Positions 39,495 through 53,332 are shown, counted from the first letter of the stretch. The stretch: DNA of 64,000 nucleotides from Halocaridina rubra (GCA_037179515.1 JAXCGZ010017040.1:103501-167500), one strand, 5' to 3'. A program made the numbers and translations. The notes: a model not told the origin generated them from the letters alone.

Positions 39495-40893
39495 GCGAAT
39501 ATGTTTATACGGGTGCTAAAATGCATCAAAATGTCTATCCACTATTTTCCAATCGATTTCCTTCAATTCCTCAAATTTGAGTAACGCATTTCTGGAAATA
39601 CCTCGTTTTCAATTTTCCAGTTCGTTCGTTTTTTTTCATATTCTCGCCAACATTTTTACAACGCAGTCGACCAATGAGACAGAAATGCGTCATTCCCGTC
39701 AAACTGAAAGCAATTTACATATCTAGTTCAAGGCAAAGGACGGAATGACCTTGACTTATTCTTTTAGCAATGCAAATCACGGATCGCTAACTTTTTCTTC
39801 TTCAAACAGATCGATAAAATATTAAATAAATAAATAAATAAATAAATATGAATATATAAATAAAATAACAAAAATAAAATATTACACAATAATTATGGTT
39901 TCGACGCAAGCTCACACTGTTATTTTGTGGGATCTACTACAGACTTCAGTGGCACATCACTAAAGCCTGAAATAATTCCGCTAATGCTCCCTGCAATTAC
40001 CTTGCCTTTGACTAGATGGTTCCTAAAAAATTATACATACTGATTTTGAGAGAATTAGCTCCTAAACCTGAGATAAGTTCTGTACATGTTTTGAGGTTTA
40101 AGATTGGAAAGCTTTTCCTAGATCTGTCCTCTTAAATTAATTAAGCTCCCTAGTAAAGATAAAAAAAGAAAAAAAATCTTAGAAATTCTAAATGCAAACA
40201 GCATCTGTATAGCTAAATTTTCAAAAGGACGAGTTCCAATTACTGTTACTGCCGTTGTCCGTGGATAGAAGAACTACTATATATCATTATATATTACGCA
40301 AAATCATTCTTCTTCATTCATATTTCCTATCTGTAAGATCACACAGGACTTCTATAAAATAAGTTGAATTGTGAAGGTTCAAGGAAATGAAACTCGGCCA
40401 TTTAGATATGGCTATACTCGGAAGTAAAATAGGAAATTCATTTCTTCCATCTGTAAACATCAATTCTCGTGTAGTCATTCCATGTCACAGGAGCAATATA
40501 ACAAGGTTACAAGTATAAATATATGGAGATATATTTCTTATATTTCCATGTGATATATAAACGAATCTAAAAACTGAAATAACAAAGCACTGAGCTTTCC
40601 GTTATTTCCAAAAGAAAGGACCCTTCATTCGGCCCTTTATTGCACTTCATCCAAGCACTTTAGGCCAAGCGCAGGTATACATTCAATGGACCAATAACAA
40701 CCTTACAATCACGAATCTCAGGTCCCAAAAGCCCCTGAGAGCCATTACTACTCAAGAGGACCTGTGGGGTAAAGGTTAGGCATACTCAACCTCTTTTATT
40801 CCCAGAGGGATATTGGCTTTAAATTGGGAAATTATCACAAAGCCCAATAAGTTGTAAAAGTTCATGAAACTGAAATGAGTCTATTGGCCTCAC
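39495..40893. other. Single-copy-looking intergenic stretch
   Basis: Only a short (AAAT)n run at 39820-39850. No exon-like segment recognised. Confidence 0.5.
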
Positions 40894-40896
40894 TAA

Positions 40897-41134
40897 AGGG
40901 CGGTTTACATGGTCAAACGGTTCGTCGAACGCGGTCCGACAGACAAGTGTTTGAAGTGATGTTCGAACGTGTGAATGGGGTATTTGGTTGTCGAACACGG
41001 CAACCAAATACCCCGTTCACACGTCACGTTCCGTGTTCGACAACCAAATACCCCGTTCATACGTTCGAACATCACTTCAAACACTTGTCTGTCGAACCGC
41101 GTTCGACGAACCGTTTGACCGTGTAAACCGCCCT
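40897..41134. mobile_element. Palindromic MITE with TAA duplication (Harbinger-like)
   Basis: 238 bp foldback starting AGGGCGGTTTACATGGTCAA and ending CGTGTAAACCGCCCT. It is flanked by TAA at 40894-40896 and 41135-41137. A 3-bp TWA duplication is the rule for PIF/Harbinger transposons. The middle holds an extra inverted copy of ACCAAATACCCCGTTCA. Confidence 0.85.
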
Positions 41135-41492
41135 TAAAATTCTCAATTGGCAGACTGGGTACAAGGCTGCAAACAAGTCATGGAACTGAAGGAAACATAT
41201 GATTCGAAGGTCAAAAATACTCTTGACGTGGTCTTTTGATAAGTAAAATTTGTGACTAATTTCAGTATATTTCTAAGTTCCAACCCTGTGAGAGTAACAA
41301 CATGATATTAGTAAGATTTCATCCACGATTGCAGAAGTATAAGTAAAGACGAGTCACTGGTATCAACTCATAAACCATACATAAAAGTCACTTGTGAAAA
41401 TTACAGCCTATCTACTTATAAGAGAAAGTGTCAACCACAGTGCTAAAGTAAGACAACCAATACAGCCACTTCACTACAGCCAATCTACTTAT

Positions 41493-44456
41493 TAATTTAG
41501 AAAGCAAACACCTTAAAGCTGAGTACATAATTACAGGATATAAACTTTATAATGCTGATCGTAGTGCAGATAAAAGAGGGGGAGGGGTAATTATGTATAT
41601 TAAAGATAACCTCAGAAGCTGCATTAAGTCTGGAATTAAGACAAATCTAAATTCAGAAACCTTATGGGTTGAAATTAAAAATAATATAGAAAGTCTAGTT
41701 GTAGGAGTAGTCTACAGACCACCTGATCTAGATAATATAGAGTCGCAAGTTATATACGATGAAATTTCTAAAGTGTGCAGGTCAAATAGAGTGCATTGTA
41801 GGCGAGTTTAATTTTAGACATATTAACTGGGAAACCATAACAGGTGATAGTAGTTCTAAGGAGTTTTTGGAAGTAGTAGAAGACAATTTCCTTTCTCAGC
41901 ATGTACATGAAGCAACACGGGGGGTAAATACACTAGATTTAGTTCTTAGTAATAGAGAATATGGTTACAAATTTAGAAGTTGGTGAAAAATTGGGCAACA
42001 GTGACCATGATTCCATTAGATTTAACATAATTTTCAAGGAAACTATAAAGGAAAATAAGAATATTGTTCCAAACTTTAGAGCAGGAGATTTTGAGGGCTT
42101 AAAAACTAAATTATCTAATAAGGTATGGGAAGGGATTTCTGGGGTACAGATGTGGGTAGTTAATCCAGCAGGTCAGGTCGCAGGTAGCGGATTACCCCGA
42201 AGTTTGAGTACCACATGCCAAGGATTATCACAAGATAAGATCAATACATTAAATTCTCTCACAGGAAAGAACAGCAGTCCGTCAGTTAATATAAATTTGG
42301 ATGAGGAATATAACAATTTTGTCATGACTCTTAAGAATAGTCAGAGAGACTATATTCCCATGAAACATTGCAGATCAAGAAAAAATGACCCTAAATGGAT
42401 GAACAATAGAATAAAGAATCTTATAGGTATTAAAAGAGGAATATACAGGAAACTAAAAAGAGGTGAAGAGCAGGTGAGGCAGCAATATATACAGTTAAAC
42501 AGGGAAGTTAAAAAGATAGTTAGAGAGTCGAAAAGAAAATACGAAGTTAGAATAGCAGGAGAAGCTAAAGAAAATCCTAAAGGGTTTTATCAACATTATC
42601 AAACAAAATTTAAGGAAAAAGTCGGACCAATTGAAGTAGCCAATGGCCATATCACAGATGACGATAAAGTGATGTGTACATGTTTAAATGATTATTTCTT
42701 ATCTGTATTTACAAATGAAAACTTGGAAAATATTCCGGAAGTAGAATCCATTTACAGAGACAGTCCCGATAATATACTTAGTTCAATAAATATTACGAGA
42801 GAGGAGGTAATAAAAGAAATAGATAAATTAAAGGCTCATAAATCTCCGGGACCTGATGGAATATATGCTAGAATATTAAAGGAATGCAAGGAAGAGCTTA
42901 GTTGTCCACTAACTGCATTATTTAATAATTCAATAAAATTAGGATCGGTACCCATGGAGTGGAAATTGGCAGATGTGGTACCAATATTTAAAAAAGGAGA
43001 ACGTGTTAAAAAGAATAATTATAGGCCGGTAAGTTTAACGTCAACAGTGGGTAAGATTCTGGAATCCATAATTGCAAATAAAATAAGGGCACATCTAGAA
43101 TTACACAGACTGATAAAACTTTCACAACACGGGTTTCTTAAGGGTTTTTCGTGCCTTACAAACTTACTGTCTTTTTATTCAGAAGTTTACGAGGCAGTAG
43201 ATTGTGGCAAAGAATATGATACAATATATCTAGATTTTAGCAAAGCTTTTGATAGAGTTCCTCACAAAAGATTAATTAAAAAGCTGGAAGCTCATGGTAT
43301 AGGAGGAGCTGTGCTCAGATGGATCAAACAATGGTTAAAAGACAGAAAACAGAGGGTTTGCATAAATGGAGAGAAATCAGAGTGGGGCTCGGTTACTAGC
43401 GGGGTACCACAAGGCTCGGTACTGGGTCCTCTATTATTCATCGTATATCTAAATGATCTGGATTTGGATATCAGTAGTAACCTAAGTAAATTCGCAGACG
43501 ACACTAAAATAGGTAGAACTATAAATGGAAAAGAAGACATTCATGCTTTACAGGAAGATCTAAATAGATTATCTGAATGGTCGGACAAATGGCAAATGGA
43601 ATTTAATGTTGAAAAATGTAAAGTAGTTAAAATGGGTACTATAAAAGACAATACTAGTTATAAGCTAAATAACCATGAAATCATGAGTTCTCAGTGTGAA
43701 AGGGATTTGGGAGTTCTTGTGAGTAGTAGTCTTAAGCCAAGAGAGCAATGCACAGCAGTCAAAAATAAAGCAAACAGAATTTTAGGATTTATCTCAAGAA
43801 GCGTCAGCAATAGGACGGAAAAAGTTATTTTGCAGCTCTATCTTGCATTAGTTAGGCCCCATTTAGATTATGCTGTGCAATTCTGGTCACCCTATTATAG
43901 AATGGAAATTGAATCCTTGGAGAGAGTGCAGCGAAGAATGACCAAGATGATACACAATATCAGAAATCTACCATATGAGGACAGATTAAAAAAACTTAAT
44001 CTGCATTCTCTAGAGAGGCGAAGAGTTAGGGGGGGTATGATTGAAGTGTATAAATGGTTTAAAGGGATTAACAAGGGAGATATTAATAAAGTTTTAAAAA
44101 TTCATGATCAAACCAGAACTCGTAATAATGGATTTAAGCTTGATAAATTTAGGTTCAGAAGGGAAATTGGTAAAAATTGGTTTGGTAATAGAGTAGCTGA
44201 TGCATGGAACAAGCTTCCTAGTATGATAGTAAATGCCAATACCTTAGACACCTTCAAATGTAGATTAGATAGACATATGACAGAGGTAGGGTGGGTATGA
44301 ATAGGTTAGTGCTTATTAGAAAAATCATAAAAAGAAAAATAGAATAAATAAGTAGAGTAGAATAGAATAGGTTAGACATGCTGAAAATACAATTCAAAAA
44401 TGGAGCTGCCTCGTGTGTGCCAGTAGGCATGTTGCAGTGTCCTCTATTCTTATGTT
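41493..44456 (+). mobile_element. CR1-like LINE inserted in a 73-bp minisatellite
   Basis: 5'-truncated element: partial endonuclease (frames 41540-41811, 41759-41986) and long RT frame 41961-44300, ending in TTCTTATGTTCTTA. Minisatellite units flank it on both sides, interrupted at CTACTTA|...|CTTATAAG, consistent with a short CTTA-type target duplication. It is a different subfamily from the copies at 53-61 kb. Confidence 0.9.
41540..44300 (+). pseudogene. CR1-like ORF2 with two frameshifts
   Basis: The endonuclease remnant shows RGGGVIMYIKDNL, VVGVVYRPP and HINWETITGD, broken near 41800 and again near 41970. From 41961 a continuous 779-codon frame carries the rest. It includes GNSDHDSIRF, then RT motifs HKSPGPDGIYARILKEC, NYRPVSLTSTVGKILE, IYLDFSKAFDRVPH, TSGVPQGSVLGPLLF and catalytic FADD. 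The C-terminal LVRPHLDYAVQFWSPYY and RVADAWNKLPSMIVNANTLD follow. RT residues look intact, but the element cannot make one ORF2 protein. Confidence 0.88.
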
Positions 44457-44820
44457 CTTATAAGAGAAAGTGTCAGCTACAGTGCCAAAGTAAGACATAC
44501 AATACAGCCACTTACTACAGCCAATCTACTTATAAGAGAAAGTGTCAGCTACAGTGCTAAAGTAAGACATACAATACGGCCACTTCACTACAGCCAATCT
44601 ACTTATAAGAGAAAGTGTCAACCACAGTGCTAAAGTAAGACAACCAATACAGCCACTTCACTACAGCCAATCTACTTATAAGAGAAAGTGTCAGCTACAG
44701 TGCTAAAGTAAGACATACAATACGGCCACTTCACTACAGCCAATCTACTTATAAGAGAAAGTGACAGCTACAGTGCTAAAGTAAGACATACAATACAGCC
44801 ACTTCACTAAAAAACATTTA

Positions 44821-45219
44821 AAGAACATATGGAAAAGCGAACGTTATAAACTTAACAATTAAAAAAAATAGAAATAAAAAAAAAACATAAGATACAGCCC
44901 GACTGTTTCTCCAAAGTCTTTCAAAAGGCGAAAATTGTTGAAGTGTTTAGCAATTAAGGTCAGCTTCTTCTTCAGTACAACAACACAATGCTCGAAGCAA
45001 TAAAAAAGAAGCGAATGGGGCACAATTTCATTTTAACGTTTGGCTCTCCAAGGATGAATCCAAGTCATTTCCGAAGTTAAATGTTTTGGAACGTTTTCAG
45101 TGGTTACGGATGGTCACCAATTATTATCCGTTTGCAGCTCAAATCGAGTGTTTTACTTTGAGCTAATGTCATTCTCTTACTCTGTATAATTCCTTCTTAT
45201 ACTGGAATCTCTGACTGTC
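44821..45219. other. Intergenic stretch, nothing recognised
   Basis: No coding or repeat signature was found. Confidence 0.5.
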
Positions 45220-45390
<171 letters not shown>

Positions 45391-45531
45391 CTCAAAAATG
45401 AACATTGTTCAATATTATTTCATAAGAAGTTATACTTAAAATACATATACATATGTATGTATATGTATTTTAATTACACATACATTGGCCACAATCCCCA
45501 ATGTAAAGAAATTCACGACAATCTGTGATCC

Positions 45532-45534
<3 letters not shown>

Positions 45535-45588
<54 letters not shown>
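45535..45588. repeat. A54 run
   Basis: Homopolymer without a recognisable retroposon upstream. An assembly artefact is possible. Confidence 0.9.
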
Positions 45589-45591
<3 letters not shown>

Positions 45592-45897
45592 GTATAAAAC
45601 TCCTCTTGCATAATTATATTGACTCTAAATAACTGACCTCCCTTTGGTACCTTAGGCTCTGTCTCATCCAAAAGATACCCACTTCAGCACCTAAAGTAGA
45701 TTCGTACGGCTTCTCTACGACTCGCCAATTGAAGAAAAGATAGAAAGGATAATGCCGTTAGTCATATAACAGCCCTATCAACTCAGCAGGATCTATGAGT
45801 ACACTATTCAATATATAGGGTCAAAACTTGAGCTGTATCTTCATGACCCTGTGCAGATAAAGGCAAACGTACATATCATTCAGTTATCGAGTGAATT

Positions 45898-46186
<289 letters not shown>

Positions 46187-46289
46187 CCATCAAGTGACTG
46201 TGTAAGCCTCCATTTTGTGATATAGCTTAAGGCATGATCATGAAGAGAGGAATCGTAATGGAACGCTATAGAAGATAAGATTTACTGAC

Positions 46290-46454
<165 letters not shown>

Positions 46455-46839
46455 TATATCATATCTGTTAAGCCATTGACCTATATTTAGCTGTTCCAGT
46501 TGCCTCAAGGGAGCAGCAAGACTAAGTGCGCAATTATCAAGCGATATTTTGGCTGGTAAAATGCAAGTTTGTGAACGTTGTTCATTTAACTTATATTTTT
46601 ATTTTATTTTTCTTAATTGTTATGGAATGAGTAGTTTTTGCTGTAATAACAATGCTATTCTTTTCCCAGCAAAGAGACATTTACCGCTAAAGCTGGCAGG
46701 GTAGCTATGATCATAACAAAAAAGGAGGTTTGAAGGGCCTTAACTCCGGTCATTCTTACTTCTCATAATGGTTGTTTCTGGAGAAAAAAAAATATATCTC
46801 GACGGAAGGGTTATGAAAAGCTTGCATGCTAATCCAATT

Positions 46840-46841
<2 letters not shown>

Positions 46842-46897
<56 letters not shown>

Positions 46898-46942
46898 ACT
46901 ACACTAATAATAATAATAATAATAACAATAATAATAATAATA
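46842..46942. repeat. (CTA)n and (AAT)n arrays
   Basis: CTA about 18 units, then AAT with one AAC. Confidence 0.93.
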
Positions 46943-47066
46943 CTATTGTTTTCTTAAGTGAAGTAACTATCTCAATCTGGCTTAAATAGGATGCCGACAT
47001 TTATCATTTATGAAGTTCTCTAACCTCAACTGAGACTAGAGAACCTTAAGAGCATTAGTTTTCTCT

Positions 47067-47097
<31 letters not shown>

Positions 47098-47375
47098 AGC
47101 TTTAGCATTCCATTTCATTTCCTAATTCTTCTTTCAAGAACTACATTCCCAGAGTCCACTAACCTACTCCACCGTCAGAGCTCGTCCCACTGAAGCAAAT
47201 CAAAGAAGACCTTGAAAAAAGAAAGAAAAATGATTAGGTATCACCACCATGCAAGAACCGAATGGGTTCTTGATATTTCTCTACCATGACTTTGGCACGT
47301 TTTGAACAGATAATTCCATCTTTTAGACCCCATTCTTCTTATTGCCGTAAAAAATACTAAAGAGGTTAATAACCC
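46943..47375. other. Intergenic stretch, T-rich run only
   Basis: T27 at 47072-47098; otherwise nothing recognised. Confidence 0.5.
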
Positions 47376-47430
47376 TTGTTAACCGTCCTAGCCCTTAGTA
47401 GAAAAGGGAGTTCGTGACGTAAAACCGAAT
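47376..47430 (+). mobile_element. tRNA-derived SINE, family 1, 3' fragment
   Basis: Only the tail is left: ACCGTCCTAGCCCTTAGTAG, GGGAGTTCGTGACGTAAAAC. Confidence 0.7.
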
Positions 47431-47461
47431 ACATATGCTTTTAATATGTCAGTTTTTTCTT

Positions 47462-48180
47462 ATTCTTTTTCTAGATAATTCGAAATGCTTGATGGTATTG
47501 GCTTGAGGCAAGTGGGTCAAAAATTATATAATACAAGAATGCATTCTGCCTTTTTGTCCAGAATCTTCTGGCATTTAAGTCAACTTGTGCCTCTTCAGAC
47601 CGTCTTGTGAAACATTGCTGCTCCAGTATGTGGTTGGCGAACAGGCTCGTAAGTAATATCTTTGCAAACTTCCTTGAATTCCTAAGTGGTTGCGACAGAG
47701 ATTTCATTCCTTATGCATGCGAATTCTTCCCTGGGGTATGTAATATCATTGCCCTCATCTAAAGTATCTCTAAATATGCACACTTTGGGTAACCTTCGAT
47801 TGGCAGTCCAAACAGCACTCAGTAATGGCATCGTAAAATTCTTGTTTGATAAAACTGAAGTCTAATGGCTTGTTTGGTAAATATATTCACCATCTGTTTC
47901 TCTTGACTTATTTTTCTCTTCGTGCCCAGGCCCGATGAGGGAAATTTTTTTTGGGGGCCGTCCTGGTGTCACAAGCATAACAAAAAAAAAAAGAATTCTG
48001 AATCTTCTGTTTGTCATAAACGACAATAGTGTGTAGAGGTGTTCCTTCTGTTCACTACGACTATTGACGATTTGGTTTTCTATTTCTTGGCTATCAAAGT
48101 CGTTCACATCCGCAGACAAGTCTTTACCATGAATACAATTTATGTATAATTTCAACAAAACAGAGTCACTGAACATATGC
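47462..48180 (-). pseudogene. Possible mobile-element ORF remnant
   Basis: Antisense pieces include KFAKILLTSLFANHIL, EAQVDLNARRFWTKRQNAF and IIFDPLASSQYHQAF. The block DxxARxFWxxxQxAF...FxPLA resembles a domain common in unclassified metazoan mobile-element proteins. The region is split by a SINE-like tail (47895-47993). Function not assigned. Confidence 0.35.
47895..47993 (+). mobile_element. SINE-like repeat, copy 5 (tail only)
   Basis: CTTCGTGCCCAGGCCCGATG, then GGCCGTCCTGGTGTCACAAG and an A-rich end. 5'-truncated. Confidence 0.72.
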
Positions 48181-48184
48181 GCAG

Positions 48185-48469
<285 letters not shown>

Positions 48470-48479
48470 ATCTATCTAT

Positions 48480-49547
48480 TTACCTTGGCTGTCTCCCCCA
48501 ATTGGGGGGTAGCCGACATTCAAAAAAATAAACAATAAGGGGATTACTTTGCTCTATGGACAATGACGAGGGAGCTAGCGACCGTTCAGATGGCACTGCT
48601 GGAGTGCCACAGCCCATACTCCCGGCTCTTCCACAACCAGTGTAGCTTCATAAATACCAACTCCCCTACTGCCCCTACCACAGAACTAGCTCTGTAAGAT
48701 GTAGCCCCGTGGTAATAGCAGATGCCCATCAGAGCTGCGTCACAATCGCTCCCCACTCATTCCTATTCCTAGAACGCTCACTTGCTTCCCTCACATCCAT
48801 CCTCCTATCATCCAGGGCTCTCCTTACTCCATCCATCCACCCAAACCTAGGCCTCTCTCTAGCATTTCTCCAATCAACTCTCGCATTCATCACCTTTTTC
48901 AGCAGTCTTTCATCATCCATCCTCTCCCCATGGCCAAACCATCTCAGAACACTCATATCTACTCTGTCTGCAAATTCTCTCCTAAAACCCGTTCTTGCTC
49001 TCACCACTTCATTCCTAACCCTATCCAACCGAGATACACCAATCATACTCCTTAGGCATTTCATCTCAAACAAATTTAGTTCCCGTCTCTCACTTACTTT
49101 CATACCCCATAACTCTGATCCATACATCACAGTTTGCACAACCACTTTCTCATACAAAACTTTCTTAACATTCATTTCCAACCCTCTATTCTGCATCACT
49201 CCTTTCAACGCACCCAACACTTTACATCCTTCATTCACTCTGTGACACACATCTGCTTCCACTTCACCATTTGCAGCTATAACCGAGCCTAAATACTTAA
49301 ACTGATCAACTTCCTCAAGTGTCTCTCCATTCAATTTAAATTCAATCCAGCACCATCCTCATTTCTTGTACACCTCATAATCTTACTCTTTCCCACATTC
49401 ACTCGCAACTTCTTTCTCTCACACACCATTCCAAATTCTGACACTAACTGACACAGCTTCTCCTCTGAATCTGCCAACAACACAGTGTCATCTGCAAACA
49501 GCAAGTGGTTCAGCTCCCACTCGTTATCATCCCCATCTACCATAATT
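48480..49547 (-). pseudogene. 5'-truncated LINE, RT C-terminal part and 3' end
   Basis: Minus-strand fragment in two frames (49543-49331 and 49334-48729). It has LLFADDTVLLADSEEKLCQL with the catalytic FADD present, RVNVGKSKIMRCTR and DQFKYLGSVIAANGEV. TVMYGSELWGMKVSERREL, RVRNEVVRARTGFRREF, VLRWFGHGERMDDERLL and RNEWGAIVTQL follow. One frameshift lies near 49333. The 3' UTR runs to about 48480, ending near a C/G-run stem (CCCCCAATTGGGGGG). It is related to the copy at 20051-31500. Confidence 0.87.
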
Positions 49548-49989
49548 TTTTGCTAGGGGACTAGGGAGAAATACGCGTAGGATACGTTTTTGTTACTTTC
49601 TACCTTTGTTCTTCAGCGTATACCAGATATAGTTTACTCATTGACATGTACTTATTTCGTCGGTACTGCTTGCGAGGGTGAATGAAGGCTCTTCACATAA
49701 TTGCAAAGAACCATGAAATCCACTGTTACTGCTAAGAATTGCCATTAGTTTTGTGATTTTTGCCTTAGTGGGAGGAGGAAGAAATTCGTTCACCTCTGCC
49801 AATGTGATGGATTTTTCGTACGAATCGTTTATGTCTTTATTTTCAAAATGAAAGGATCAGGATCTTGATTGTGGAAGAGACTGAAGATACCGAACGATCA
49901 CATGGAATGTGTTTGGTTCCACATTGCATAGAACTTTCTGCATTTTATAGAGAAGCACCTCTCGTTGATAATCAAGGAAAAGGGACAAA

Positions 49990-50415
49990 GTTAGAAGGCA
50001 ATTAACTTTCGTAAAAACATTTTGAAGGAAAAAGTGATCCCTTTCTACGAGTCTGGAAAGCTGTTGGTTCTTGTTGGAGTATGTTTTATCCACGACACTG
50101 TTCCAGGCTTTCGCGCAAATGAGACGCATAATCTGATGAAAGTCTTTGGGAAAGTTTTTTCGTTTGAACCGAATGGCCTGAAAATTCACCAGAGCTCAAC
50201 CTTGCCAAACACATTGGAGCCAGCCTGATAGGCAAAGTGGTGGCTAAGATGATCCAATAAGGTAACACTGATGGGCATTCAAAGGAAAAGCTAGTGAGAT
50301 ATCTGCAACATGTGTTGGAGGATCTTGAGTTTGACACTGCTCTTTTCGAGTCGTTGCTCTTATCATACCTTTATGATCGCAAGCATTGCAATACGCGTGA
50401 GGCTCTTATATGAAT
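49990..50415 (+). pseudogene. Decayed Tc1/mariner-like transposase fragment
   Basis: The frame carrying NILKEKVIPFYESGKLL, FIHDTVPGF and THNLMKVFGKVFSFE is followed, after a shift, by WPENSPELN, the hallmark WPxxSPDLNP block near the second catalytic Asp. A typical C-terminal tail follows (KLVRYLQHVLEDLEFD, LFESLLLSY) with one internal stop. It is too damaged to encode an enzyme; terminal repeats were not located. Confidence 0.6.
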
Positions 50416-50429
50416 ATTGAAGGTAGACA

Positions 50430-52197
50430 GATTTTTTATTGCTTCATCAAAACTTTATGAACCACCCTGTAAATACATTTCAAATGAGCTTAGGAACGGG
50501 CAACTGCTCTTAAAGAAACCAGAGTTCCTACAAATACTATTCCACCGATTAACACCTTACACCACTTGGAGCACTCATTGAACCAGTTAACTTGGACAAC
50601 CGCAAGAGGGATGACACTACCCTTGCAATCTTATTCCTACATTGTTCTGGTGAAGAGAGACTGTACGGTCCACCTTGGGGACCTGAACGCGAGATTTCCT
50701 GGGTAGGGAAATAAACCCAAATCTTTTGAAACATTTTGTCGGTAGTAAATGAAATTGTTTATTTCTAACTGGCTCTCAGACAAAATTATATAAAAAAATA
50801 AATACACAATTAAAAACACATACACATTTAAATAAATCAATCTACATAAAGTAAAAAAAAAAAAAAAAGGCCAAAGAAGGAAAGTAGATCTGCGTGTCTT
50901 CCAAATTTTCGATATCATCATCATAAAATGCATCAGCTTACAGCAGAAGAGAAGTAATTTTGTATTCAAAGAACAACTGTAATTTCTGAAATAAATAATA
51001 CCTACACACAAAAAATAAACAGGAAAATATTACAGAGAAGGCCTCTGACAGATGAGAAAAGGATTGTCAAAAAATCTGCCTTTAGTAGATGAGGGAATGG
51101 ATAAGTCACTGCAAAGAAGAGTATGCATACCGTATGAAGGAGTTTAGCGACCCCACACGAAAGTGGGAAAAACTGAAGAGAAAGAGTAAAAATTATGAAT
51201 ACTGTCATTCCAGCCACCAGGGAAGCAAGCAAGTCAAAAATAATGCCGGTTCTAAGCCCGGATTAAATGAAAGGGTTAGTATTAGGAAGGCATCCAATCG
51301 TAGAACGTTCGAATCAAAATCAAATATTTCTCTCTCATATGCTAGTGAAAAGCAATGATAAGCACGAAAAAGCTGCACATAAGTATAAGAAGAAATCGTC
51401 GATCAGTTTAGCAAAAGAAAAGTAGATTAGTATAAGTGTAAATCATCTAAAAAGGAGTCGGCTATTTGGATGATATCTCTCGGTTATCTAGCAATAATTT
51501 TTTTTTTCATATTCAAGAATATAAAAATTATCGTCGATCGTGGTTCTTCTCCATCTGGAGTAGTTCCAAGAAGCATAATGAATATGAGAGAAGTCTTGAT
51601 TTATGAAACGACCAAAAACCAAAAGATTTCATGACGTACTTCCTGACCTAGTTGTCTCCAGTGGCATGTAACAGAACATCAAAAATAATTAATAGCAAAA
51701 AGGCATAAATAAAATTAGGCCCTCTAACGAGACGATGATTAATAGTATTGTTGAATAAATATATTTAACTAGGTGTATTCGAAAACTAAGTCTTGCAGTA
51801 CAGTAATTAATTTTCATATACTCAAAGATTATACAGTTATGGAATTTTCGTTAGCTCAGTTGGTATGGACACCGAATAGGTCCCGAAATCGTCTCCCAAA
51901 AGTAGTGTACAGCTCCCCTTCAGCAAGTGGCGTGCATGGGAGAACTGCATCTTCCTAAGCTCAGATTTCGAGACGAGGAATATGACTCATTGCGTTGCTT
52001 TCAATAAAAAATAAAAAAAAACTGTACAAAACTACACCATTATCTCGACAAATGTATGCTGCTAAAATCCGGGACCTATCGTCACTTTGGGCAGGGAACG
52101 ACGTATTTCATATGTTGAGCAAATCCAAAAGAACATACATACGTAAATACATAAACATATTCAGAAAATGCGTCGAGAATCGGCGTGAACTTTTAAA
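50430..52197. other. Intergenic stretch, nothing firm
   Basis: A tRNA-like piece (TTAGCTCAGTTGGTATGGAC, 51854-51873) lacks a matching B box. No gene seen. Confidence 0.5.
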
Positions 52198-52228
<31 letters not shown>

Positions 52229-52299
52229 TGTATGTATGTATGTATGTATGTATGTATGTATGTATGTATGTATGTATGTATGTATGTATGTATGTATGT
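52198..52299. repeat. (TATG)n array
   Basis: 25 perfect units. Confidence 0.95.
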
Positions 52300-52439
52300 G
52301 TTTATGCATATCTTTTTTCTTCAAATCAAAATATTATAACCCATGAAATCTCTTGAAAACATACTTGAAATTGAATGCATCTACGGAAAAATGACTAAAG
52401 TGAATAAAAAAAAGGGCAAAATTGGCTAAATTAACATCT

Positions 52440-53258
52440 TAACACAATAAAAACGACCTGTTTAGGTTAAATATGCATTTACATTCCCTAAAACAATGGT
52501 ATATTTGGGGTATATACGAAATAAATGCGGAAATGCAATATCGGGTACATACAACCACATGCAATAATACAAAGTTAATTTTGATTAAACGGTAGTAAAT
52601 TCAAGTACATTAAACTATATATACTAGAACATATGTAAATTTGGGAAAATTTCGAAAGAACTGAATCATGTATACGTAAATTTGGGAAAAATTAAAGTCT
52701 AAATTGACTCAACAACAATAAGATCGTATAAACTGACATGTAAATATTCCACTATTAAGTTATTTAGGGAAAAATACCATCTAATCACATAAAAACTTTG
52801 GTAAATGCAAGTCCATTAACATTTAAGTACTGTAGCAAAAACTTAATATCGGGTACATTACTATCTATATTTACTTAAACAAAAGCAATTTAAAGTAAAT
52901 CACTCATTAAAAACACTAATACATAAACATATAGAGAAAATGACCAATTAAAATACACAAAATAAAAAGAAAACTAGGTTAAATTACTGCCGAAATACAT
53001 TCAATACAGAGGAAAGTTCGGATACTATATACTATTTGATCACAATCATACAAAGATAAATTGCGATTAATTACAGTAGAAAACAAAACTTACTCTAAAT
53101 TTGGGGAATTATCATCCAAGTTGAAATTAAATTCGCGGATATTTTTGTCATGTGAATTCATCTATATAGATAAACTTGGTTAAATTGCCATTAATATACT
53201 AAAGAAAACTCTCGGTGAATCACAGACATATATGAATTTTCGAAATATATCCTCCCCA

Positions 53259-53260
<2 letters not shown>
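52440..53260. repeat. AT-rich region with degenerate repeats
   Basis: ATCGGGTACAT recurs at about 52543 and 52854, and ATACAAAG-TAA-TT--GATTAA at about 52570 and 53050. The motifs AAATTTGGGGAATTA and TTGGTTAAATT also recur. This looks like a much-decayed tandem repeat. No genes seen. Confidence 0.35.

Positions 53261-53330
<70 letters not shown>
53260..53330. repeat. (CA)n array before CR1-like copy B
   Basis: About 35 units ending exactly at the truncated 5' end of copy B. Confidence 0.95.

Positions 53331-53332
<2 letters not shown>

Larger units (their letters stand above)
41405..44820. repeat. 73-bp minisatellite split by a LINE
   Basis: Unit contains TTATAAGAGAAAGTGTCAGC and CAATACGGCCACTTCAC. 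About one unit remains at 41405-41492 and about five at 44457-44820, with CTTATAAGAG starts at 44457, 44529, 44602, 44675 and 44748 (period 72-73). The LINE at 41493-44456 inserted within the array. Confidence 0.9.

Noticed and set aside
49857..50337. Minus-strand frames of 110 and 83 codons
   Set aside because: They are antisense to the decayed transposase, whose + strand motifs are recognisable.
51854..51960. tRNA gene
   Set aside because: Has an A-box-like start (TTAGCTCAGTTGG) but no B box or acceptor stem at the right spacing.
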